A stretch of 16,244 nucleotides of DNA, taken from Bryobacteraceae bacterium. GTDB lineage: Bacteria > Acidobacteriota > Terriglobia > Bryobacterales > Bryobacteraceae. Of the stretch, positions 1-6,266 are shown piece by piece (within the stretch, counting starts at the first letter, position 1; every line of letters starts with the position of its first letter). The position numbers and the translations under genes were made by a program. The notes below the pieces were generated by a model. It was not told where the DNA came from and made no database searches. It saw only the letters and a program-made list of their open reading frames with translations. The stretch spans positions 1 to 16,244 of the forward strand of contig JASHSD010000933.1 in NCBI GenBank assembly GCA_030036985.1, read 5' to 3'.

Positions 1-1
1 G

Positions 2-541
2 CTGTACATGGGGCTGGTCGAGGTCGGCGTGGGACTCATACCCGCGGGCGGCGGCTGCAAGGAGATGCTGCTGCGCTCGCACGACATCAAAAAAATCTTC
101 GAGCAGATCGGCTTCGCCAAGGTATCCGCGAGCGCCGCGGAAGCGCGGCATTTCCGTTATCTGGCGGACGCCGACGGAATCTCAATGAACCCCGAGCGCC
201 TGATCGACGATGCGAAGGAGCTGGCGCTGTCGCTCGTGCCGGGCTATGCGCCGGGCGCGCCGCGCACCGATATCACCGTCAGCGGCGACGAGGGCTTCGC
301 GCTGATGAAGATGGGCGTGTGGATGGCGCAACAGGGCGGATACATCTCAGCGTTCGACGCGGTCATCGGCGAAAAGCTGGCTTACGTACTTAGCGGCGGG
401 CGTCTGAGCGGAACGCCGCAGGTATCGGAACAGTATCTGCTCGACCTGGAGCGCGACGCCTTCCTCAGCCTGTGCGGACGTCAGGAAACACAGCAGCGTA
501 TTCAGCACATGCTCAAAACCGGCAAGCCTCTGCGTAACTGA
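2..541 (+). CDS. fadN: 3-hydroxyacyl-CoA dehydrogenase / enoyl-CoA hydratase, FadN type (3' end only)
   Basis: This is the C-terminal part of a bifunctional fatty-acid beta-oxidation enzyme that hydrates enoyl-CoA and oxidises 3-hydroxyacyl-CoA in the cytoplasm. The frame is open from the first bases of the window, so the start lies outside; the ATG at 8 is internal. The first residues (MGLVEVGVGLIPAGGG) match the crotonase active-site stretch as found in FadN-type proteins, where the crotonase domain follows the dehydrogenase domain. The Glu encoded at 20-22 lies where crotonases carry a catalytic Glu. The tail ends in HMLKTGKPLRN, which I remember as typical of this family. About 180 of an expected near-800 residues are visible. 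The next gene downstream is an unrelated toxin-antitoxin pair, so this is probably the last gene of its transcription unit. The family is fairly sure; the exact FadN orthology is less so. Confidence 0.85.
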   Translation: MYMGLVEVGVGLIPAGGGCKEMLLRSHDIKKIFEQIGFAKVSASAAEARHFRYLADADGISMNPERLIDDAKELALSLVPGYAPGAPRTDITVSGDEGFALMKMGVWMAQQGGYISAFDAVIGEKLAYVLSGGRLSGTPQVSEQYLLDLERDAFLSLCGRQETQQRIQHMLKTGKPLRN

Positions 542-561
542 ATGCCGGGAATCACCCATTC

Positions 562-601
562 ATGCCATAATTCATGCCACACGCGTATGGCATAATTGAT
601 G
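562..601. promoter_or_regulatory. Dyad and repeat in front of the toxin-antitoxin pair, likely autoregulatory operator
   Basis: A perfect 8-base inverted repeat, ATGCCATA (562-569) and TATGGCAT (586-593), is separated by 16 bases. Overlapping it is an imperfect direct repeat with 11 of 13 bases the same, GCCATAATTCATG at 564-576 and GGCATAATTGATG at 589-601, repeating every 25 bases. The second copy contains CATAAT (591-596), a fair -10 hexamer about 22 bases before the antitoxin start; I see no good -35. Ribbon-helix-helix antitoxins commonly bind such repeats and repress their own promoter. Binding here is inferred from that and from position. Confidence 0.55.
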
Positions 602-617
602 TCAAGGTGGGGAAAGC

Positions 618-875
618 ATGAAGAATTTCCATTTGCCACTTCCCGACGAGACCTATAGACATCTGCGGGCGGAAGCCGACCGCGCCCAGGTGCCTGCGAC
701 CGTTCTCGCACGAGACGTGATTGACGAGTGGCTGCGGCATCAGGTGCGCAGGGCCAGGCACGACGCCATAGCCGCCTACGCATCGGCGATGGCCGGGTCT
801 GATTTCGATCTTGACCCCGCTCTCGAATCAGCCGGCATTGAGCACCTTGTTGAAACGAGCAAGGGACGGAAGTGA
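618..875 (+). CDS. Ribbon-helix-helix (CopG/MetJ-like) antitoxin
   Basis: This 85-residue protein is the likely antitoxin to the MazF-like toxin that follows. Residues 1-44 fit a ribbon-helix-helix DNA-binding fold: a short N-terminal strand (MKNFHLPLP), then two helices around DETYRHLRAEAD and ATVLARDVIDEWLR. The C-terminal half is acidic (AGSDFDLDPALESAG), as expected of the flexible tail that wraps around and blocks a MazF toxin. The ATG at 618 is preceded by a purine-rich ribosome-binding site (AAGGTGGGGA, 604-613), which supports this start. Its stop overlaps the toxin's GTG start by four bases (872-875), so translation is probably coupled. I infer that it binds the repeats at 562-601 and represses the operon. 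The call rests on size, predicted fold and neighbour; no single diagnostic motif settles the antitoxin subfamily. Confidence 0.8.
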   Translation: MKNFHLPLPDETYRHLRAEADRAQVPATVLARDVIDEWLRHQVRRARHDAIAAYASAMAGSDFDLDPALESAGIEHLVETSKGRK

Positions 876-1216
876 AACGCGGAGAAATCTATTGGGCAGA
901 CCTCGTCCCGCGATCGGGTTCCGAACAGACCGGGCGGCGGCCGGTGGTTTTGATTTCCCACGACGGGTTTAATTTGACTCCCTCGTGGAGATCGATCATC
1001 GTGGTGCCGCTGACAACCTCGACATCGCAGGCTCGACGCGGTCCAACCGTCGTGGAACTGCCTTCCGGTACGAGTCCTGGGAAGAAAAGCTTTGCCATAT
1101 GCCACCAGGTGACCACCCTCGATCGGTCAAAGTTGACGAAGAGATTGGGCAGTCTGGCGCGGGAAACCCTCCAGGAAATCGAGAACGGCCTGAAGGCCGC
1201 AATGGATCTCGACTAA
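872..1216 (+). CDS. mazF: MazF/PemK-type endoribonuclease toxin
   Basis: This 114-residue protein has the usual length and motif order of MazF/PemK toxins, which cut mRNA at short sequences and stop growth when freed from their antitoxin. Visible marks are the N-terminal MKRGEIYWADL strand, the GRRPVVLIS stretch (21-29) whose Arg belongs to the active-site region, VVPLTTS (44-50) with the conserved Thr/Ser, a later VTTLDRSKL segment and the LGSL turn before the C-terminal helix. The start is GTG at 872, fixed by the four-base GTGA overlap with the antitoxin stop; no ATG fits the family N-terminus. The frame is full length with no break, so the toxin looks intact. The cutting specificity cannot be read from the sequence. 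Confidence 0.92.
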   Translation: MKRGEIYWADLVPRSGSEQTGRRPVVLISHDGFNLTPSWRSIIVVPLTTSTSQARRGPTVVELPSGTSPGKKSFAICHQVTTLDRSKLTKRLGSLARETLQEIENGLKAAMDLD

Positions 1217-1253
1217 CCCGCCTCTCGATTCGTCCCTCCAAATCGACCGTTCG

Positions 1254-1275
1254 TCCGAAAACGGAACTTTCCCCC
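1254..1275 (+). terminator. Possible weak terminator after the toxin gene
   Basis: A small hairpin, TCCG-AAAA-CGGA (1254-1265), is followed by ACTTTCCCCCC. The stem is only four pairs and the T-run is three bases, so this is a weak candidate. It lies in the 99-base gap between the toxin stop and the ABC ATPase start. I see no other convincing promoter or terminator in that gap. Confidence 0.2.
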
Positions 1276-1315
1276 CGTCCGCTCCGTTACTCTGAAAAAC
1301 GACGCCAAAAGCATC

Positions 1316-2245
1316 ATGACATCGACACAAGCCATCTCGGTGGCCGGTCTGACCAAGGACTACGGCGAGGTCCACGCCGTCCGCGGCATCGATTTCGAAG
1401 TCGCGGCGGGTGAGGTCTTCGGCCTTCTCGGACCCAACGGCGCGGGCAAAACCACCACTGTCGAAATTCTCGAGGGCATTCGCCAACGCAGCGGCGGCGA
1501 AGTGCGCGTCCTCGATTACGATCCCGACAAACAAAAGAAGCAGCTCAAGGACCGCATTGGCGTCTGCCTGCAGGCCACTAATCTGCCGGACAAGATCAAG
1601 GTCATCGAAGCGCTCCAGCTCTTCGCTGCCTTCTACAGCCGCACACTGAAACCCGACGACCTGCTCCACCGCCTCCAACTCGCCGAGAAGCGCGAGGCCT
1701 TCTATTCCACGCTTTCCGGCGGCCAGAAGCAGCGCCTCGCCATCGCGCTGGCGCTGATCAACGATCCATCGCTGCTTTTTCTGGATGAGCCGACCACTGG
1801 TCTCGACCCGCAGGTCCGCCTCGAAATCCACGGGTTGGTGAGGGATCTGCGCTCGGAAAAGCGAACCATCCTGCTCACCACCCACTACATTCAGGAAGCG
1901 GAGAGCCTTTGCGACCGCGTGGCTATAGTCGACGCGGGCAAAATCATCGCCTTCGGAACCCCGCGCGAACTGCAGCAGAACAGCGCGACCAAATCCACCA
2001 TCGAAATCCTCTGCGATCGAAGCCTGAGCGGAATCGCTCTGCCGAACTGGCCCGAATCGACGCAATCGCGGCTCGCCGACGAGGGACGCCGGTTGATCGT
2101 CGCTTCCACGCGGCCCGCGCGCACGCTGGTTGAGATTGTGAAATGGCTCGACGCGCAGGGCATCGGGCTGGAAGATGTGCATCTGGCCCGCCCGACGCTC
2201 GAAGATGTCTTCATCGAATTAACCGGAAAGAGGCTGCGCGAATGA
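1316..2245 (+). CDS. ABC transporter ATP-binding protein (ABC-2 exporter type)
   Basis: This 309-residue cytoplasmic ATPase should drive the permease encoded directly after it. All ATP-handling motifs are present: Walker A GPNGAGKTT (39-47), Q-loop Gln86, signature LSGGQ (133-137), Walker B LLFLDE (153-158), D-loop TGLD (161-164) and switch His190. After about residue 215 there is a C-terminal extension ending in RPTLEDVFIELTGKRLRE, as in the DrrA/NatA-like ATPases that work with ABC-2 permeases. The ATG at 1316 gives a normal N-terminus (MTSTQAISVAGLTKDYGEVH), though the ribosome-binding site before it is poor. The stop overlaps the permease start as ATGA (2242-2245), so the two are probably translated together. 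Members of this group export drugs, lipids or ions; the substrate cannot be told here. Confidence 0.93.
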   Translation: MTSTQAISVAGLTKDYGEVHAVRGIDFEVAAGEVFGLLGPNGAGKTTTVEILEGIRQRSGGEVRVLDYDPDKQKKQLKDRIGVCLQATNLPDKIKVIEALQLFAAFYSRTLKPDDLLHRLQLAEKREAFYSTLSGGQKQRLAIALALINDPSLLFLDEPTTGLDPQVRLEIHGLVRDLRSEKRTILLTTHYIQEAESLCDRVAIVDAGKIIAFGTPRELQQNSATKSTIEILCDRSLSGIALPNWPESTQSRLADEGRRLIVASTRPARTLVEIVKWLDAQGIGLEDVHLARPTLEDVFIELTGKRLRE

Positions 2246-3978
2246 ACGCTTACTTAGCCCTGATTCGAACCAACATCCGCCTGGCCTTTCGGCAGAAGGT
2301 TGTCATCTTCTTCAGCTTTCTGATGCCCTTGGCGTTTTTCCTGATCTTCGCCCAGCTCAGCCACGCGGCACAGGGAGGAGCCATTATTCAGGTCGTGGCG
2401 ATGGTCACGGTCATCGGCACGCTGGGCGCGGGCCTGATGGGCGCGGGCATTCGCGCGGCGCAGGAACGCGAGCTGAATATTCTGCGGCGCTATAAAGTGG
2501 CGCCGATTTCTCCCCTGCCGCTGCTGGTTGCATCGACCATTACGAATCTCATCGTCTATATGCCATTCGTCATCCTGATGCTCGGCCTTGCGAAGACAAG
2601 TTACGGCATGGCGATGCCGAAGCACTTGGGCAGCCTGCTTATCTTCATCGTCCTCGGCGTATTGGCGATGAGCGCTATCGGGCTGATGGTGGCTTCGGTG
2701 GTGAATTCCATGCAGGAAAGCGGGATCATCGTACAGATCCTCTACATGGCGATGATGTTTCTCAGCGGCGCCACAATACCCACGGCGATGTTTCCGAACT
2801 GGCTGCTGACCGTCGTGCAGTTCATTCCGGCCACCTGGCTCATGACCGGAATGCAGGGCATCATGCTGCGCAACGAAACGCTGGCCGCGAACTGGCAGGC
2901 CGTCGGCGCCATGCTCCTCACCGCCGCGGTCGGATTTTTCCTGTGCGTCAAACTTTTTCGCTGGGAGAAGGAAGAGAAGATGCGGCCCGCGGCCAAACTG
3001 TGGCTGACCGCGGTTCTGTTGCCGTTCATGATGCTTGGGACCTGGCAGGCATACGCGAAGGACAATATCACGAAAACGAAAGTGCTCTGGCGACAGATGG
3101 CCCGCTCGGGCACGACGCTGATCCGCAACGGGCGCATCTTTGTCGGCGATGGCCGCGTCATCGAGAGTGGCGGCGTGCTGGTGAAGGGGGGCAGGATCGT
3201 GGCGGTTTACGCCGGGAACGTTCCCGATCCGAAGACGCTGAACGCACAACCCATCGAAGCGGCGGGCAAGACCGTTCTGCCGGGCCTGATCGACAACAAC
3301 GTGGTGCTGCCTTCGCAGCGCGATCTCGCCGCGTACCTCTACAGCGGCGTGACAGCTGTCAATACCGCCGTCCACTCCGACGCCGCCGTCAAGGCCAAAA
3401 ACCTCATGGATACTGGCGTGAAACAGGGCGCAGAGCTTTTTTTGCGCGATGTCCCCAAGGGCGTCGCAAGTCTGAGCGCGGCCGAGGCCGCCGAGCAGGC
3501 CGCCGCCGGGAGGGCCGATCTGCTGAACGATTCCCTGGTTCAGCAGATCGGTCCGCCGGAATTTCTCGCCGTCACGTTGAGAACGGTTTCCGCGCATAAG
3601 CAGTCCGCCGAATCGTTTGAGCCTCTGAGCGATGCGCAGGCGAAGTTGCTGCGGGCATGGCGAGCGGGCGAGACGCTCACCGTCGGGACCGGTGCGGGAA
3701 AGCTTCTCGTGTTTCCCGGTCCCTCAGTGCAGCATGAACTCGAATTATGGGTGCTGACCGGAATCCCGCCGCAGGATGCATTGCGAGCAGCCACTCTGAA
3801 TTCTGCCAAGGCGCTTGGCGCGGATAAACGCATCGGGTCGATCGAACCGGGCAGGGAAGCGACGCTGCTGATTGTGGACGGCAATCCGCTGCAGGACATC
3901 AAGGCTACGGAAGCCATATCTCTGGTGATGTTCAAAGGAGAAACGGTAAACCGCCAGGAGTTGCTCAAGGGCCAGTAA
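2242..3978 (+). CDS. ABC-2 type permease fused to a degenerate amidohydrolase-like domain
   Basis: This single frame of 578 residues encodes two things. Residues 1 to about 240 are an ABC-2 permease with six hydrophobic segments (near 20-38, 48-70, 93-116, 130-153, 161-181, 221-237) and the typical RAAQERELNILRRYKVAPIS loop (71-90). A seventh segment (252-268) follows. From about 291 comes an amidohydrolase-like domain: the N-terminal beta part (TTLIRNGRIFVGDG), PGLID (347-351), SGVTAVNT, and a C-terminal part (DALRAATLNSAKALG, GSIEPGREATLLIVDGNPLQDI) like imidazolonepropionase-type enzymes. The metal-binding HxH expected just after PGLID is Asn353-Val354-Val355, and the expected GTDAG is GTGAG (482-486, Gly484). 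The domain is about 290 residues against the usual 400 or more, so central barrel strands and their His ligands appear to be missing. It is therefore probably inactive, perhaps a binding or structural domain. The longer frame running upstream into the ATPase is ignored because the ATGA junction at 2242 matches the normal permease N-terminus. Confidence 0.88.
   Translation: MNAYLALIRTNIRLAFRQKVVIFFSFLMPLAFFLIFAQLSHAAQGGAIIQVVAMVTVIGTLGAGLMGAGIRAAQERELNILRRYKVAPISPLPLLVASTITNLIVYMPFVILMLGLAKTSYGMAMPKHLGSLLIFIVLGVLAMSAIGLMVASVVNSMQESGIIVQILYMAMMFLSGATIPTAMFPNWLLTVVQFIPATWLMTGMQGIMLRNETLAANWQAVGAMLLTAAVGFFLCVKLFRWEKEEKMRPAAKLWLTAVLLPFMMLGTWQAYAKDNITKTKVLWRQMARSGTTLIRNGRIFVGDGRVIESGGVLVKGGRIVAVYAGNVPDPKTLNAQPIEAAGKTVLPGLIDNNVVLPSQRDLAAYLYSGVTAVNTAVHSDAAVKAKNLMDTGVKQGAELFLRDVPKGVASLSAAEAAEQAAAGRADLLNDSLVQQIGPPEFLAVTLRTVSAHKQSAESFEPLSDAQAKLLRAWRAGETLTVGTGAGKLLVFPGPSVQHELELWVLTGIPPQDALRAATLNSAKALGADKRIGSIEPGREATLLIVDGNPLQDIKATEAISLVMFKGETVNRQELLKGQ
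3100..3960 (+). other. Amidohydrolase-like domain lacking metal ligands, inside the permease gene
   Basis: This marks the part of the 2242-3978 gene that encodes the enzyme-like domain. Codons 3280-3306 encode PGLIDNNVV, where active family members have PGLIDxHxH. Codons 3682-3699 encode VGTGAG, where the family usually has GTDAG with the catalytic Asp. Between SGVTAVNT and this point only about 120 residues remain, and no His-containing motif of the family is recognisable there. The flanking beta-sandwich parts are well preserved. The loss therefore affects the catalytic core rather than the whole domain. Confidence 0.7.
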
Positions 3979-3979
3979 T

Positions 3980-4013
3980 ACAGGCCTCAGCCTGTGGTCA
4001 GGTGCATTTTTTT
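3980..4013. terminator. Hairpin between converging genes, likely terminator
   Basis: A perfect six-pair stem, ACAGGC (3980-3985) and GCCTGT (3990-3995), has a four-base loop CTCA that contains the kinase stop codon on the other strand. On the plus strand a run of seven T follows at 4007-4013, eleven bases after the stem. That spacing is long for a standard intrinsic terminator. The minus-strand side has no T-run. Its place exactly between two converging stop codons supports a role in transcription ending. Confidence 0.45.
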
Positions 4014-6242
4014 CAGCATCGCGTGGTAGCGCTCATCGGTCCTCAGGCGATCGAAAATCGGATTCGATTTCAACCCGAGAATATTCGGATCGCGGTCGAA
4101 AACGGCGCGGTCGAGATTTTCGAATGCCCGGTCTTTGTCGCCCAGCGCGGCGCACACATAGGCGATGCTGACAGGCGATATGTAATCGTTCTCGGCGCGC
4201 TGCACAATCCGGTCGAGCATAGCGGCCGCCTCGGCGCGGCGTCCCGCCAGCGCCAGCGTCATAGCTTCGAGCGAATCCACGAACTTGCTGTTCGCGTCCG
4301 CCTCGCGCGCCCGGCGATAACACTCGAGCGCCGCATCGAACTCGCCCGCCAGCGTATACACGTTGCCCATCATCGCGTGCGCCAGATAATATTGCGGATT
4401 CATTTCCAGCACTTTCCGGAATTGCGCGATCGAGTGCTCGTATTTCTTATCGATATAAAACAGAAAACCCAGGTGCGCGCGAATCAGTATCGACAACGGA
4501 TCGAACGAAAGCGCCTGCTGCGTCTCGGCGATAGCCTCTTCAACCCTGCCGACCGGACGCAGGTAATAAAACGCATAGACGTCGCGCGAAACCGGCGATG
4601 AGCTGTTCAGTTCGATGGATCGAGTCAACTCTCGTTCCGCGCCCGCCCAGTCCCAGTCGTAGAGAGCCAGAATCACGCCGAGCGTGGCATGAGCCTCGGC
4701 GACACCTTCGTCCAGTTCGATAGCCCGGCGCACGGCCGCCCCGGCTTTCGGCATCGCCTCTTTGGGCGCGATAAAACCCAGAAAGGCTTCCTGATACCAC
4801 GAATACGCGAGGCCTTCGTGCGCCAGAGCGTATTTCGGATCCAGACGAATGGCCTCTTCGAACAACTGTCTGCTCGCGTCAAGGCCCTCGCGGGTCATCT
4901 TATGAAGTTCGTAACGGCCCTTGAGGTAGAGATCGTAGGCGTGGGCATTTTCCGTATATCGCTTGACCGGCGGCGTCAGACTCATCTTCAACTTGGCCAC
5001 AATCGCCTGAGAGATCTCGTCCTGGATCGCAAAGACATCGGTCATCTCGCGGTCATAGCGTTCGGACCACAAGGTGTGCGCCTCCGGGACCTCAATCAAC
5101 TGAACGCTAATGCGGACGCGGTTCCCGGATTTGCGCACGCTGCCTTCAAGCACGTTGGCCACATGAAGGGCTTCGCCGATCCGGCCGATATCCTGCTGCG
5201 CGCCGCGAAACACGAAGGCCGACGTGCGCGCGGTGACGCGCATGTTTTCCAGTTTCGTAAGCGCGTTGATGATCTCCTCCGCCAGGCCGTCGCTGAAGTA
5301 TTCGTTCTCCTTATCGGAGCTGAGATTCAGAAAGGGCAACACGGCGATGGAAGGAGCCGCGTTGGTAACCGGGCTTTGTCCGATGCCGGACCGGCCGGTG
5401 AAATAAATCTGTTCGATGGCGGTCTTCACATCGCCCATCGCTTGATAGCGCCGATCCGGATCCTTCCGCAGGCACCGCGCAACGATGTGCTGCATCTCGG
5501 GCGGCGCAAGGTTCGGAGGATCGTCCCGAAGCACCGCGGTCAGCGTCGCGAGTCCGGACGAGCCGCGGAACGCGCGTTGGCCGGTAAGCATCTCGTAAAA
5601 CAGGGCGCCGAAGGAAAAAATATCCGAGCGTGCGTCGACCCGCTGCCCCTCGGCCTGCTCCGGAGACATATAGGCCGCCGTGCCGACGATGGTTCCTTCC
5701 GCGGTCCTCGCCTGCATCCCGTTGACATGCATCGACACGGTCGATTCGGATTCGGCGGGAATCTCCTCCGCCGCCGCCAGTTTGGCGAGACCGAAATCGA
5801 GCACCTTCACCAGGCCTTCGGGCGTCACCATCACATTGGCCGGTTTCAGATCGCGATGCACGATGCCGATCCTGTGCGCGGCGCAGAGGGCATCGGCGAC
5901 CTGGACGGCGTACTTCAGGCAATCGGCCACCGGAATTTTCCCGGCATGGATAATTTCTTCCAGGGTTTCGCCGCGGACGAATTCCATGACGATGCAATCG
6001 GACTGATCGACATTGAGAATGTCGTGAATGGTGACGATATTCGGGTGGTTCAAAGAAGAAGCGGCGCGCGCTTCCTGAACGAAGCGGGCGCGCCGGCTGT
6101 CGGAGTCGTGGGCCGCAGATGTAAGAACCTTGATGGCGACGAAACGGCCAAGTTGCAGGTCCCTCGCCTTGAAGACCAGGCCCATGCCGCCCTCGCCCAG
6201 CTTTTCGACGACTTCATAATGCGAGATCGTGCTTCCAACCAT
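3987..6242 (-). CDS. Ser/Thr protein kinase with TolB-like and TPR regions
   Basis: This 751-residue protein begins with a Hanks-type kinase domain (about 9-270) that should phosphorylate Ser/Thr on target proteins. The catalytic set is complete: glycine loop GEGGMG (16-21), Lys38 in VAIK, Glu57 of helix C, HRDLKPAN (129-136), DFG (149-151) and SPE (193-195). It is followed at about 297-418 by a TolB-like N-terminal type domain (SIAVLPFLNLSSD, FSDGLAEEIINAL, VLEGSVRKSGNRVRISVQL), then by TPR-like helical repeats from about 432 to 700. No membrane segment is visible, unlike PknB-type receptors with an outside sensor, so it should act in the cytoplasm with the TPR part as a protein-binding platform. 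ATG 6242 is placed just before the normal kinase N-terminus. It starts 24 bases after the Ig-repeat gene stop on the same strand, so the two may share a transcript; its ribosome-binding site is weak. Confidence 0.92.
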   Translation of the reverse strand: MVGSTISHYEVVEKLGEGGMGLVFKARDLQLGRFVAIKVLTSAAHDSDSRRARFVQEARAASSLNHPNIVTIHDILNVDQSDCIVMEFVRGETLEEIIHAGKIPVADCLKYAVQVADALCAAHRIGIVHRDLKPANVMVTPEGLVKVLDFGLAKLAAAEEIPAESESTVSMHVNGMQARTAEGTIVGTAAYMSPEQAEGQRVDARSDIFSFGALFYEMLTGQRAFRGSSGLATLTAVLRDDPPNLAPPEMQHIVARCLRKDPDRRYQAMGDVKTAIEQIYFTGRSGIGQSPVTNAAPSIAVLPFLNLSSDKENEYFSDGLAEEIINALTKLENMRVTARTSAFVFRGAQQDIGRIGEALHVANVLEGSVRKSGNRVRISVQLIEVPEAHTLWSERYDREMTDVFAIQDEISQAIVAKLKMSLTPPVKRYTENAHAYDLYLKGRYELHKMTREGLDASRQLFEEAIRLDPKYALAHEGLAYSWYQEAFLGFIAPKEAMPKAGAAVRRAIELDEGVAEAHATLGVILALYDWDWAGAERELTRSIELNSSSPVSRDVYAFYYLRPVGRVEEAIAETQQALSFDPLSILIRAHLGFLFYIDKKYEHSIAQFRKVLEMNPQYYLAHAMMGNVYTLAGEFDAALECYRRAREADANSKFVDSLEAMTLALAGRRAEAAAMLDRIVQRAENDYISPVSIAYVCAALGDKDRAFENLDRAVFDRDPNILGLKSNPIFDRLRTDERYHAMLKKMHLTTG

Positions 6243-6266
6243 TTCGACAGCGCCGCTATCGAGTTA

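Noticed and set aside
2143..2241. N-terminal extension of the permease frame into the ATPase gene
   Set aside because: The residues are Arg-rich and look out of frame. The ATG at 2242 in the ATGA overlap gives the normal permease start.
2990..3115. Frameshift or assembly error joining two separate genes
   Set aside because: The frame is continuous with no stop, no second start with a ribosome-binding site is evident, and the linker reads as normal protein. Reads or relatives would still be needed to exclude an error completely.
2254..3597. Open frame of 447 codons on the minus strand inside the permease fusion gene
   Set aside because: The translation is His/Arg/Gln-rich and of low complexity with no motif. 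The plus-strand frame has clear membrane and amidohydrolase motifs.
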